Origin: Chryseobacterium sp. Leaf394
GTDB taxonomy: Bacteria > Bacteroidota > Bacteroidia > Flavobacteriales > Weeksellaceae
Assembly: GCF_001424105.1 (NCBI RefSeq)
Contig: NZ_LMQH01000011.1
Span: 1,325,223 to 1,389,222 of the forward strand
DNA: 64,000 bases
Direction of reading: 5' to 3'
Within the stretch, counting starts at the first letter, position 1. Each line of letters opens with the position of its first letter. The translations under genes and the position numbers were made by a program. Below the pieces are notes generated by a model that saw only the letters and a list, made by a program, of their open reading frames with translations, was not told the origin of the DNA and did no database searches. Positions 35,455 to 45,100 of this stretch are shown piece after piece.

Positions 35455-35925
35455 ATGAAAACGAAATTTTTAGTTCTTGGATTGGCATTTTGCTCTGCAT
35501 TATTTTTTGGGCAGATGAAGAAAAATGCGCAGGTTTCAAAGCTTTATCAGAATTATATTGCAATTAAAAACGGTTTAGCTTCAGATGACACTTCTAAAGC
35601 GGCTGCATCAGCATCAGAATTTTTGAAAACCTTATCAGGTATCAATTCTGAAGTTCTTCCCGAAGGCAATCTCACTTTGATGAGAAATAACGCCAAGGTG
35701 ATTTCGGAGTCAGATCATATTAAAGTGCAGCGTACAAAATTTAAAAATATTTCAAACCAGATGATTGCGGTTGCCAAACAATTTAAGGTGGCAGAAAAAC
35801 CGGTTTACGTACAGTACTGTCCAATGGTGCAGGCCGGATGGCTGAGCAGTGAGAGCAAAATCATCAATCCGTACTACGGAAGTTCGATGCTCAACTGCGG
35901 TACAGTGCAACAGGAAATAAAGTAG
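35455..35925 (+). CDS. DUF3347-domain secreted protein (possible metal binding)
   Basis: A 156-residue periplasmic protein with a signal peptide ending FFG/Q. The DUF3347 signature is clear: the helical LYQNYIAIKNGLASDDTSKAAASASEF half, then VYVQYCPMVQAGWLSSESKIINPYYGSSMLNCG. In this family the Cys/Met-containing YCPM and SMLNCG motifs resemble copper-binding segments, and DUF3347 occurs at the C-terminus of CusB-type efflux proteins. Two Cys and several Met residues are in place. It is only 6 bases downstream of the TonB receptor, so the two are probably one operon. Confidence 0.88.
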   Translation: MKTKFLVLGLAFCSALFFGQMKKNAQVSKLYQNYIAIKNGLASDDTSKAAASASEFLKTLSGINSEVLPEGNLTLMRNNAKVISESDHIKVQRTKFKNISNQMIAVAKQFKVAEKPVYVQYCPMVQAGWLSSESKIINPYYGSSMLNCGTVQQEIK

Positions 35926-35944
35926 AGAATTACTGTCAACATCA

Positions 35945-35988
35945 TAAAAAGTCTGCGTCACAAGCTGTGATGCAGACTTTTTACTTTT
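35945..35988 (+). terminator. Terminator of the TonB receptor-DUF3347 operon
   Basis: A long stem, GTCTGC plus TCACA paired with TGTGA plus GCAGAC, flanked by A and T runs. Confidence 0.9.
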
Positions 35989-36080
35989 ATCAGAAGTAGT
36001 ACTGCAAACTTTCTGCTGTAGCTTCAGGATACCTAAGCTTATAATTCAGAACAATAGCTCGAATGCTGACTTGAAAAAAC

Positions 36081-36121
36081 AAAACATCCTCAGAAATTAA
36101 ATTCTCTGAGGATGTTTTTTC
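36081..36121 (-). terminator. Terminator of the LptF/LptG gene
   Basis: A 12-bp-plus stem around ACATCCTCAGA / TCTGAGGATGT with an A-run on the left and a T-run on the right. It lies 66 bases beyond the reverse-strand stop at 36187 and can also act on the plus strand. Confidence 0.8.
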
Positions 36122-36186
36122 AAGTTAAATATGATGTGAATGATGAAATTATACTGAAAGAAAAACAAAGTCTGTGCCAGCAGATT

Positions 36187-37641
36187 TTACTGATATCTTG
36201 TATGTTCTTTCTGTTTTACAAATCTTTTGGTGATTGGCTTCAAAAGTGCTTTGTACTTCTCTGCATCAAACAGTTGAGAATCAGTGAGTGCTTTATACGT
36301 CATCCAGACGCCAAAAGGAAATAAGATCATATTCGGAAGCCATGCTGCAAGGTAAGGATTGATTTTTCCGCCCCAGGCTGCATTTTCAAAACCAACATTG
36401 ATTACATAAAAAATAATGAAAATTACAATGGCAATAATTACAGGAAGACCCATACCACCTTTTCTGATAATAGATCCTAAGCTCGCACCAATCATAAAGA
36501 AAATGATGCATGTGAAAGAGTAGGTGAGAATCCGCTGCTGATAGATGATCACTTTGTTGAAGTATTTTACACTTGGGTTCAGCTCATTGTTTTTGTTATC
36601 GAGACTGCTTTTCAGATTATCTAAACGGTTGTAGCCGTTGAAAATGAGATCGAGTTTTTTATCAGCTTTAATGGTATCCAATTTATACTGTGCTTTTACA
36701 GGAGCTTTCACTTTATTTTTATCCATATAACTCACCACCGAATTGGTTTGGGAGATCAGTTCAGAACTCATGTTGTCTGCAAGTCTTTTATTGTCTTTTT
36801 TTGCAGTTGCAATCGTTGAATTTACTTCCGTATAACTCTGGAAACGGTAATCGTCTGTTATCTGTTCTTTTTCAATCGCTTTGTTAATAATTTCACTGAT
36901 GTCAAAATGAGCCGTCAGCGTATCAAATTTGATGGCCTGATCCGGTTGTTTTACCCGTACATTTTCACCTTTCCCGGCATAGCTGTCTTCAAAAACGTAT
37001 CCGTTAAACAGTAAAAGTTTTAGATAAGCCTGGTTTGCTGCAGGTACAAATTCTCCCCGCTGAGCTACGATAGACTGCTGATTGTCGAATGTATTTGCTT
37101 TTTTGTGAATGAATACACCTTCTAACTTTTCGGCATTTACGCCTTCAATCTTATCAAATTTAACCATGTATCCCGGAATCTGATCAATAAATTGTCCCGG
37201 AGTAAAATTTAGTGCAGGTTTTGTCTGGGCAATATTAAAAAGCATGTTCTTTGCCTTCCGCTGAAAATCCGGAACCACATTATTGGAAAAGAAAAACAGC
37301 ATAATTGCGAGGGCAGTTGCAACTCCGAAAAGTGGCATCATCACCCTTGTAAGAGAGATACCGGCTGCTTTCATGGCTGCCAGTTCGTAACGCTCACCGA
37401 ACTCTCCGAAAGACATAATGCTTGCCAGAAGTATGGTAAGCGGAAGCACCATTGTAATAACGTTCACTCCCAGATAAAAAAGAAGTTTCAGGATTTGAAA
37501 TGTACTTAATCCTTTACCCATAAACTGCCCCAATTGAATCCAGACAATGTTTACAATAAAAATAAAAAACAGTACACTGAATATGAAAAAGAAAGGCCCA
37601 AAGAAGGTCCTTATGATATATCGGTCTAAAATTTTAAACAT
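36187..37641 (-). CDS. LptF/LptG-family LPS export permease
   Basis: A 484-residue YjgP/YjgQ-family inner-membrane protein. Three membrane helices sit near the N-terminus (about 10-110) and three near the C-terminus (about 370-450), flanking a periplasmic beta-jellyroll domain; FGERYELAAMKAAGIS is the coupling-helix region that contacts LptB. It carries LPS from the inner membrane into the Lpt bridge. The family cannot be split into LptF versus LptG by eye. It lies downstream of ftsK and lolA on the same strand, the usual Bacteroidota order, but two extra small genes lie between, and it has its own TAAATTTG box. Confidence 0.92.
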   Translation of the reverse strand: MFKILDRYIIRTFFGPFFFIFSVLFFIFIVNIVWIQLGQFMGKGLSTFQILKLLFYLGVNVITMVLPLTILLASIMSFGEFGERYELAAMKAAGISLTRVMMPLFGVATALAIMLFFFSNNVVPDFQRKAKNMLFNIAQTKPALNFTPGQFIDQIPGYMVKFDKIEGVNAEKLEGVFIHKKANTFDNQQSIVAQRGEFVPAANQAYLKLLLFNGYVFEDSYAGKGENVRVKQPDQAIKFDTLTAHFDISEIINKAIEKEQITDDYRFQSYTEVNSTIATAKKDNKRLADNMSSELISQTNSVVSYMDKNKVKAPVKAQYKLDTIKADKKLDLIFNGYNRLDNLKSSLDNKNNELNPSVKYFNKVIIYQQRILTYSFTCIIFFMIGASLGSIIRKGGMGLPVIIAIVIFIIFYVINVGFENAAWGGKINPYLAAWLPNMILFPFGVWMTYKALTDSQLFDAEKYKALLKPITKRFVKQKEHTRYQ

Positions 37642-37645
37642 GAAG

Positions 37646-37653
37646 CAAATTTA
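37646..37653 (-). promoter_or_regulatory. -7 box of the LptF/LptG gene
   Basis: TAAATTTG on the minus strand, 4 bases before the start codon; a near-leaderless arrangement. Confidence 0.5.
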
Positions 37654-37765
37654 TAAAAAAACGGAAGATTACTCCCGATAAATTATTGACTGAAATTTTA
37701 TTTTCCAGAATTGTACTGTATTATCATAAAGATGCAGTATCATTTAATATAAAAACAGTTTTCAT

Positions 37766-37969
37766 ATGTCACGAATTATTACTGGCAGCAAAAATATTGA
37801 TGTGAAAAATGCTGAACTGTACAACACTGCCGGTCAGCTTTTACACATATATCCACTTGAAAAATCTGCAGAAAACAAATTGGATTTAACAGAGATTACA
37901 AAAGGTAATTACATTCTGAAGGTGGTTACCAAAGATAAAACGCAGAGTTTTAAGATTATTAAAAAGTAG
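37766..37969 (+). pseudogene. Orphan T9SS type A sorting domain (gene remnant)
   Basis: A 67-residue open frame that is nothing but a type A T9SS C-terminal domain: NAELYNTAGQLLHIYPLEK, LDLTEITKGNYILKVVTKD and the final SFKIIKK. An in-frame stop (37745) lies 21 bases upstream, and there is no passenger and no signal peptide, so it cannot be exported as it stands. It is most likely the surviving tail of a deleted secreted protein gene; a rearrangement here would also explain why lptF/G is separated from lolA. A small functional protein cannot be excluded. Confidence 0.7.
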
Positions 37970-37981
37970 TTTTTTTAAAGA

Positions 37982-38015
37982 GAAAATGCCTGTGAAATAC
38001 GCAGGCATTTTTTAT
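37982..38015 (+). terminator. Bidirectional terminator between the T9SS remnant and the 38021 lipoprotein gene
   Basis: A stem AAATGCCTG / CAGGCATTT (extended by one G-U pair) with a T-run on the plus side and an A-run on the left. Confidence 0.85.
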
Positions 38016-38020
38016 TTAGA

Positions 38021-38449
38021 TCAGTCAACTGATATCTTGTAATATCCGTTTTCTTTGGTTGAACTGATGTTTTCTACATTGAGATGATCAATTTTAAAAC
38101 CGTCACAATCTCCTGTCAGTTTAGAAGCGGATACCCTAAAATTAAATGTTCTTACGGGTTCTGTGGTGAGATAAACGTTGTAATTTTTCGTTCCTTCGTA
38201 TATTCCGACATTTTTCAGCAAAACCCTGTTGTCATCACGAACTTCAACTTCTATCCCTGCAAAATTTCCATTGCCGTTATCCTGTTGTACCACAATTTTG
38301 GATCCCGTGAGAGTCCCGCTCTGGATCAAATTTTCGCCGGAAGAATTTACAAATTCAAATACAGTAGGATCGGGAGCTGTGTAGCAGTCGTCTTTGCAGC
38401 TTTGCATCAATAGACTGCCCGCAAACATCAGCGTGAGTAATTGTTTCAT
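38021..38449 (-). CDS. Small putative lipoprotein
   Basis: A 142-residue protein with lipobox LMQSC, so Cys18 is lipidated. The mature part begins KDDCYTAPDPTVFEFVNSSGENLI and continues as a predicted beta-sandwich (GIEVEVRDDNRVLLKNVGIYEG, FNFRVSASKLTGDCDGFKI). The second and third Cys could pair. I recognise no family; it resembles many single-domain Bacteroidota surface lipoproteins. It has no obvious operon partner; lolA ends 98 bases upstream with its own terminator. Confidence 0.75.
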   Translation of the reverse strand: MKQLLTLMFAGSLLMQSCKDDCYTAPDPTVFEFVNSSGENLIQSGTLTGSKIVVQQDNGNGNFAGIEVEVRDDNRVLLKNVGIYEGTKNYNVYLTTEPVRTFNFRVSASKLTGDCDGFKIDHLNVENISSTKENGYYKISVD

Positions 38450-38512
38450 AAAGTAATTTAGTGTTATTTAAATTTTAAAACTCCAAAAGTATTGAAATAT
38501 TGTATTTAAACT

Positions 38513-38541
38513 CAAAAAAAATCCCGCAGTTGCGGGATTTT
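38513..38541 (-). terminator. Terminator of the LolA gene
   Basis: A 10-bp stem AAATCCCGCA / TGCGGGATTT with a 2-base centre; an A-run at 38514-38520 forms the T-tract on the minus strand. Confidence 0.85.
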
Positions 38542-38546
38542 GTATG

Positions 38547-39194
38547 TTATAATTCTGTTACCAGATAGGTTTTGTATTTGTTTTTGTCGAAACTGAACAT
38601 CTGAGAATCGAGTTGCTGATTTTCCTTATATTCCTGAATGGCAATCACCGCGATGTCTTTGTTGTTTCCGTACTGCTCAAGTTTCAGCATCTGTTTTTTT
38701 GCAGAATCAATGTAAATGTAAACATGTTTCAGTCCGTTTGACTTTACCGGAGTCAGTTTGATGAAATCTGCACTTACCCCATTGACTGTTTTCTTGCCGT
38801 TATAAGTCACATTGTAATCATTTCTGTAGCTCGACAGGTAATTGATCGGAGAAAACATCTGGCTGCCGGCATTCGGTTTTGCCACGGTAACCTCCATATC
38901 TTCGGTGTTGATATTGTAAATCTTGTTTCCGTCGAAAATCTGCTCCGTCTCCATGATTTTCAGTTTGTATTTATCTCCGGCCAGATAATAGATTCCAGTT
39001 TCAGTTTTGCTTACTTTTCCGTTCATTCCGCTGCCGAAAGAAAATTTAAAATAAGAATTTTTCTTTGAATTGTAATTGGCTGTAACGTCATCCAAGATTT
39101 TTTTCGATTTAGCATCGATTTTCTGAGCCTGAACTAATCCTGCATTGATGATAATTAGACCTGCAGCAGTTATTTTTAATAATAGATTTTTCAT
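38547..39194 (-). CDS. lolA: LolA-like outer-membrane lipoprotein carrier
   Basis: A 215-residue periplasmic chaperone that ferries lipoproteins from LolCDE to the outer membrane. A signal peptide ends VQA/Q. The LolA fold is marked by KKILDDVTANYNSKKNSYFKFSF, GIYYLAGDKYKLKIMETEQIFDGNKIYNINTEDMEVTV and a C-terminal IQEYKENQQLDSQMFSF. It follows ftsK on the same strand (211-base gap), the usual Bacteroidota order. A LolD-like ATPase is at 28393-29061. Confidence 0.9.
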   Translation of the reverse strand: MKNLLLKITAAGLIIINAGLVQAQKIDAKSKKILDDVTANYNSKKNSYFKFSFGSGMNGKVSKTETGIYYLAGDKYKLKIMETEQIFDGNKIYNINTEDMEVTVAKPNAGSQMFSPINYLSSYRNDYNVTYNGKKTVNGVSADFIKLTPVKSNGLKHVYIYIDSAKKQMLKLEQYGNNKDIAVIAIQEYKENQQLDSQMFSFDKNKYKTYLVTEL

Positions 39195-39405
39195 TTTTTA
39201 ATTTCTGTTCTGTTCTTTAGACGAAATTTAAAGTCTTATGTTAAATTTTAATATTTATAAAACTCAAATTATTATTCATATTAAATTCAAATTTTCCTTC
39301 GAGCTTAATGAATATCTTCAGCTAGTTTCAATAAAAAGCTCAACCATTGAAAAGTCTTTTATGATTTAAAATTTTAAAACAATGTTTAAAGAAATTTTTG
39401 ATTTT

Positions 39406-41925
39406 TTAATTCCGCAGGTCTTCCAAAAACTGTTCCAAAGAATGGAGATCACTGATGAGCACTTCTCTTGCCTTAGCTCCGTTGAAACCACCAACCAAAC
39501 CGCTGGCCTCAAGCTGATCCATAATTCTTCCGGCTCTGTTGTATCCTAATTTCAACTGTCTCTGAAGCATTGAAGTAGAACCCTGCTGCGTTGAAACAAT
39601 AATTCTGGCAGCCTCTTCAAACAAAACATCTTTTTCGTTCGGATCAAAAGCTCCAACGCTGCTTGCTCCGTCTTCTGAAACAAATTCAGGCAGCATAAAT
39701 GCGGAAGCGTAACCTTTCTGCTCCCCGATATATTCTGCCAGTCTTTCAACCTCTGGCGTGTCAACAAAAGCACACTGAAGTCTTAAGATTTCGTTTCCGT
39801 TAAAATAAAGCATATCTCCTTTTCCAATCAGCTGATCTGCACCGGTAGAATCCAGAATCGTTCTTGAATCCACACTTGAAATCACTCTGAATGCCGCTCT
39901 TGCAGGGAAGTTGGCTTTAATCATACCTGTAATTACGTTCACAGATGGTCTCTGCGTCGCAACGATCAGGTGAATTCCCACGGCTCTTGCAAGCTGTGCC
40001 AGTCTAGCAATCGGTAGCTCAACTTCTTTCCCTGCAGTCATAATTAAATCTGCAAACTCATCCACCACCAAAACAATGTAAGGCAGATAACGGTGACCGT
40101 TTTCAGGATTTAATTTTCTTTCGCTGAATTTTTTGTTGTATTCCTTTAAATTTTTACAGAAAGCATTTTTAAGCAGATCATAACGCTGATCCATTTCAAT
40201 ACAGAGTGAATTTAATGTATTGATTACTTTGTTGGTGTCTGTAATAATCGCATCATCAGAATCCGGAAGTTTGGCTAAATAGTGTCTTTCAATTTTAGAA
40301 TAAAGAGAAAGTTCAACTTTTTTAGGATCCACCATCACAAATTTCAGTTCGCTCGGATGTTTTTTGTAGAGTAGGGAAGTCAGAATAGCATTGATACCAA
40401 CAGATTTTCCCTGTCCTGTTGCTCCCGCCATCAAAAGGTGAGGCATTTTAGATAAATCGGCCATAAAGACTTCATTCGAAATCGTTTTACCGAAAACCAC
40501 AGGCAAATCCATATCTGTATTCTGAAATTTCTGTGAAGCAATTACTGATCTCATTGAAACCATAGTAGGATTTTTCCGTGGAACTTCAATACCAATCGTT
40601 CCTTTCCCCGGCATTGGCGCAATAATTCTGATTCCCAAAGCAGAAAGATTCAATGCAATATCATCCTGAAGCTTTTTAATGGAAGCTACTCTGATTCCTG
40701 CTTCCGGAACGATTTCGTATAAAGTTACTGTTGGCCCGATGGTCGCCTTAATTTCAGCAATTCCGACATTAAAGTTTTTCAGAAGTCCAACAATTTTGTT
40801 TTTATTTTCCTCAAGTTCTTCTTTGTTGATTGAAATTTCTTCGTTTCCATAATCTTTCAGAAGATCTAAAGGTGGCATCTGGAATTTAGCCAGATCTAAT
40901 CTGTGATCATACAAACCATGCTTGTCAACCAAATCCTGAGACTGCCTGTCTGCATCATCCACAATGTCGATCACCGGAGCAACTTCTACTTTAAATGAAA
41001 TATCGTCAACAGAATTATTAGAATTTACTTTCACATCAAAAGCATCCTGAGGAGTCGTTTTCGGAAGCGAAACAGGTGCATTCACTGGAAGATTTACAGG
41101 AGCTGAAAAGTCTATTTTCACTTCTTTTTCTTCATTGAAAGAAGTTTGATTAGGCGTAACAATTGGATCGAGCTTAGGCTCCTCAATTTTAATTTCAGGA
41201 ATGATTTCCGTCTTTTTAGGAGTAGAAACAACTTCCTGAACTGTAATTTTTTGTTCTGGCTGAATCTCTTCTTCAACAGCAAGTTGCTGATCTGCTTCAA
41301 AATCTTCGTCTGAATTTGGCATCATCGCTTTTACCCGTCCGATTGTATTTTCGTTGAGAGAATCTAATTTATTTTTAATTGAGCTCGGTCTTAAATTAAA
41401 TTCAAGTATAAAATATAAGGCAATGCTCACAAACAAAACAACCCACAGACCAACGGAACCAATCATTGAAACCATTGTATCCATAATCTGATATCCGTAA
41501 ACACCACAAAGTACGCTTTGGCCTTTAGTTACCGCTCCAAAAAATATCGGAAGCCAGCAGATGAAAAACAGGGAATGACCGAAAGTCATCCACGGTTTAA
41601 AAATCTTCTTTTTCAGGATCATTGTACCGAAAACCACAAAGAGAAACGCCACAATAAATGCTGCAACACCAATGCTTTCATAAATGAAAATTTTACCAAG
41701 CCACTGACCCATTTTCCCGAAAATATTCGATGATTTTATGGTTTTATCAAGCAGTGCTCCTGCCTGGCTCTGGTCTGATTTCCAATTGATTAAATAGGAA
41801 ATAAATGATATTGTAAGAATACCTGCAAATACGATAAACAGCAAACCAAAAAAGATTCTCGGTTTGGATAATATTTTAGATTGCTCCTGCGTAACGGGCT
41901 GTGTTTTTTGTGTTTTCTTTTCCAT
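39406..41925 (-). CDS. ftsK: DNA translocase FtsK/SpoIIIE
   Basis: An 839-residue septal DNA pump that clears and aligns chromosome termini during division. The N-terminus holds four or five membrane helices (about 25-175), then a low-complexity acidic linker (about 205-330), then the motor with Walker A GATGQGKS (501-508) and a Walker B-like IVLVVDEFADLI. The C-terminal gamma winged helix is present (TSMLQRQLKLGYNRAGRIMDQLE), so it should recognise polar KOPS-type sequences. A TAAATTTG box lies upstream. Confidence 0.96.
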   Translation of the reverse strand: MEKKTQKTQPVTQEQSKILSKPRIFFGLLFIVFAGILTISFISYLINWKSDQSQAGALLDKTIKSSNIFGKMGQWLGKIFIYESIGVAAFIVAFLFVVFGTMILKKKIFKPWMTFGHSLFFICWLPIFFGAVTKGQSVLCGVYGYQIMDTMVSMIGSVGLWVVLFVSIALYFILEFNLRPSSIKNKLDSLNENTIGRVKAMMPNSDEDFEADQQLAVEEEIQPEQKITVQEVVSTPKKTEIIPEIKIEEPKLDPIVTPNQTSFNEEKEVKIDFSAPVNLPVNAPVSLPKTTPQDAFDVKVNSNNSVDDISFKVEVAPVIDIVDDADRQSQDLVDKHGLYDHRLDLAKFQMPPLDLLKDYGNEEISINKEELEENKNKIVGLLKNFNVGIAEIKATIGPTVTLYEIVPEAGIRVASIKKLQDDIALNLSALGIRIIAPMPGKGTIGIEVPRKNPTMVSMRSVIASQKFQNTDMDLPVVFGKTISNEVFMADLSKMPHLLMAGATGQGKSVGINAILTSLLYKKHPSELKFVMVDPKKVELSLYSKIERHYLAKLPDSDDAIITDTNKVINTLNSLCIEMDQRYDLLKNAFCKNLKEYNKKFSERKLNPENGHRYLPYIVLVVDEFADLIMTAGKEVELPIARLAQLARAVGIHLIVATQRPSVNVITGMIKANFPARAAFRVISSVDSRTILDSTGADQLIGKGDMLYFNGNEILRLQCAFVDTPEVERLAEYIGEQKGYASAFMLPEFVSEDGASSVGAFDPNEKDVLFEEAARIIVSTQQGSTSMLQRQLKLGYNRAGRIMDQLEASGLVGGFNGAKAREVLISDLHSLEQFLEDLRN

Positions 41926-41939
41926 AGCTTCAATGTGGG

Positions 41940-41947
41940 CAAATTTA
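41940..41947 (-). promoter_or_regulatory. -7 box of ftsK
   Basis: TAAATTTG on the minus strand, 14 bases before the ftsK start. Confidence 0.5.
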
Positions 41948-42146
41948 ATGTTTTTTTAGTTTAAAGTTTTCCTTTTTGGCAAGTCAATTTTGTAGATTTT
42001 TATCTAAATTCCTGTCTCTTGTCCTTCTATTTTTACTGATAATGAGGAATTAAAATTAATTATTAAGAATGATTCCAAACAAGCTTCCCATAGGCTTTGA
42101 CTGACAAAAAACAGTTTTTTTTATCTGCCTTTCGTCTAATCATCCT

Positions 42147-42154
42147 TATTTTTG
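42147..42154 (+). promoter_or_regulatory. -7 box of the cytochrome c biogenesis gene
   Basis: TATTTTTG, followed by C, 20 bases before the ATG at 42175. It lies downstream of the alternative start at 42097, which it rules out. Confidence 0.6.
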
Positions 42155-42174
42155 CATGTCAAGTAAAAAATAAA

Positions 42175-45100
42175 ATGAAGAAGTTAACAGACATACTGAT
42201 TTCTACCCGAACGATGGCAGTACTTTTACTCGTATATGCCTTCTCTATGGCCTACGCCACCTTTTTAGAAAATGATTACGGAACACCAACGGCCAAAGCA
42301 CTCATCTATGAAGCCAAATGGTTTGAGATGGTAATGGTTTTGCTGATCATCAATTTTTGTGGAAATATTGCAAGGTATCGTCTTTGGAAAAGAGAAAAAT
42401 GGCCTGTTTTGGTTTTTCACCTTTCATTTATTTTAATTTTTATTGGTGGCGCAATTACAAGATACATCAGTTTTGAAGGTCAGATGAGCATCCGTGAAGG
42501 AGAAACGACCAATGAAATTGTTACCGACAAGCATTTCTTTAAAATTCAAATCGAAGAAAAAGGCGATATTCTTACCTATCAGGATATTCCTTATCTGATG
42601 TCACCACTTCATAAAGATTTTGAAGCCAATTACGAATTTCACAATAAGAAAATCAAGGTTGTAGCAAAAGAATATGTGCAGAGAAAAAAGGACAGTTTAA
42701 TTCCTAATGCTCAGGGTGCGGAATATCTTCATTTGGTTTCTACAGCCAGTACCGGAAGACAGAATATCTATCTAAAACAGGGAGAAACAAAGTCAGTTAA
42801 CGGGACTCTGGTTTCTTTTGGAAGAGCAATTGAAGGCGCTGTGGAATTTGCCAATAATGGCGGACAGTTAATGATTAAAACCCCTGTGGATGCGGCTTAC
42901 ATGACGATGGCAACTCAGGCTACAGGAAATACTGTGAAAGATCAGTTTCAGCCATTGGTTTTGAGAAGCTTATATACCATCAACGAATTAAAACTTGTAG
43001 TTCCTGAAGGTCTGAAGAAAGGAAACCTTATTTCCGTGGAAGGCGACAGAAAGAAAGACCAGAATGTTCCGGATCAACTGACTGTTGAAATACAGGGGCC
43101 TAAAACAAAACAGCTTGTTGATCTTTCGGTTGAAAGAGGAAATCCTGATGCTTACAAGCAGGTAACCATGGACGGTCTGAACATCATGCTTGGTTTCGGA
43201 CCAAAAAAATATACAACACCATTTAATATTAAACTTGACGATTTCGTAATGGAAACATATCCTGGAAGTTCGTCTCCGAGTGCCTACGAAAGTCATGTGA
43301 AAATCATTGATGAAGGCAAAGAAACCCCTTATAAAATCTATATGAACAATGTTTTGAATTATAAAGGTTACCGTTTTTTCCAGGCAAGTTATACGCCGGA
43401 CAGAATGGGAACTTTACTTTCTGTAAACCATGATTTCTGGGGAACTTTAATTTCTTATATCGGTTATGCATTTTTGTTCGGTGGGATGTTTGTAATGTTT
43501 TTCTGGAAAGGAACACATTTCTGGAAGCTTAATAAAATGCTGAAAGACATCAGCAGGAAAAAAGCGACACTGCTTCTTTTGATTCTTTTAAGCTTAGGCT
43601 TAAATGCTCAAAAAATTGACATGCACGGAACAGATGGTAGCAAAGAGCATGTACATGTGGAAGGTGATGGTCATACGCATGAAGTTGCTCCGGAACTGGC
43701 TCAGCCAAAACAAAATTCTGCAGCAGCACCTTTGACGAGCATGAGAAACATTTCGCCTGACGAAATTATTTCTAAAAATAAAATCAGCAAAGAGCACGCA
43801 GATAAATTTGGGTACCTTTTGGTTCAGAATTTTGAGGGAAGAATCGTTCCGATCAATACCGAAGCTTTGGATGTTTTGAGAAAACTTTACCAAAGAGATA
43901 AATTCAAGGGAACAGACGGGAAATTTTTAACAGCTGAGCAATGGTTTATCTCCATTAATACAGATACACCAAGCTGGACGATGGTTCCGATGATTAAAGT
44001 GGATGCGAAAGGAGGTAAGGAGCTTTTGAAACTGACAAAAGCAAATGAGGAAGGTTACACTTCATTAATGAATCTTTTCCCTACAGACGCCAACGGAAAT
44101 CTTACTTATATTTTAGATGCAGAATACAATACGGCATTCCGTAAAAAACCTTCGGAGCAATCTGAATACGACAAGCAGATCATTAAAATAAACGAAAGAG
44201 TACAGATTTTTAACGGTTTCTTCAGCGGACAGTTTATGAGAATTGTTCCTGTGAAAAATGATCCGAATCATACATGGAATTCATGGTTGAACCAGAAAAT
44301 GGAACCGGATCCGGAATCTCAGCAGGTGATGGGACCTTACTTTGCAGAAGTGCTTCAGGCACAGAAAACCGCAGACTGGACAAAGGCAGATGCCGAATTG
44401 AAAAAGCTTTCAGATTATCAGCAAAGGTGGGGTAAATCAGTAGTTCCTTCTCAAAATAAAGTTGACCTTGAGGTTTTTATGAATAAAACCGATATCAATT
44501 TTAAACTTTTAATTTTCTACACTTTAATTGGAGGCATTCTGTTACTTCTTGGTTTTGTTGAATTATTTAAACCTAATAAAATTTTAAACAGAATCATCAG
44601 AGGTCTTATTTATATCGGAATTATCGGATATCTGTTTCACTTTTTAGGATTAATAGGAAGATGGTACATCTCAGGTCACGCGCCTTGGAGTAATGGTTAT
44701 GAAGCAATTATCTTTATCTCGTGGGTAGGTATTTCTGCAGGATTACTCTTCTATTTCGGATTCGGAAACAGTGATCAGACTGATAAAACCGGAATTAAAG
44801 TTTCTAAAAATAATTCCAATGCACTGATTCCTGCAGCAGGATATATGGTTGCAGTAATTATGATGGGATTTGCGCACGGTGCATCATCACTTGATCCTCA
44901 GATCACGCCATTGGTTCCTGTTTTGAAATCTTACTGGCTGATTGTACACGTTGCGATTATTATTTCAAGTTATGGATTCTTCTCGCTTTCAATGATTATT
45001 GCGGTAATATCTTTGGTATTTTATATTATTTCAAACAAAAGAATGTTTAAACTTCACAATGATTCTACATTAAAAGAACTTGCGATTGTAGCAGAAATGT

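Noticed and set aside
36112..36324. Plus-strand open frame of 70 residues
   Set aside because: It starts inside the terminator hairpin and runs antisense into the LptF/LptG gene; no family or promoter seen.
42097..42174. Upstream start for the ResB-CcsA gene
   Set aside because: It precedes the -7 box at 42147-42154; the ATG at 42175 follows the box and starts a normal ResB N-terminus.
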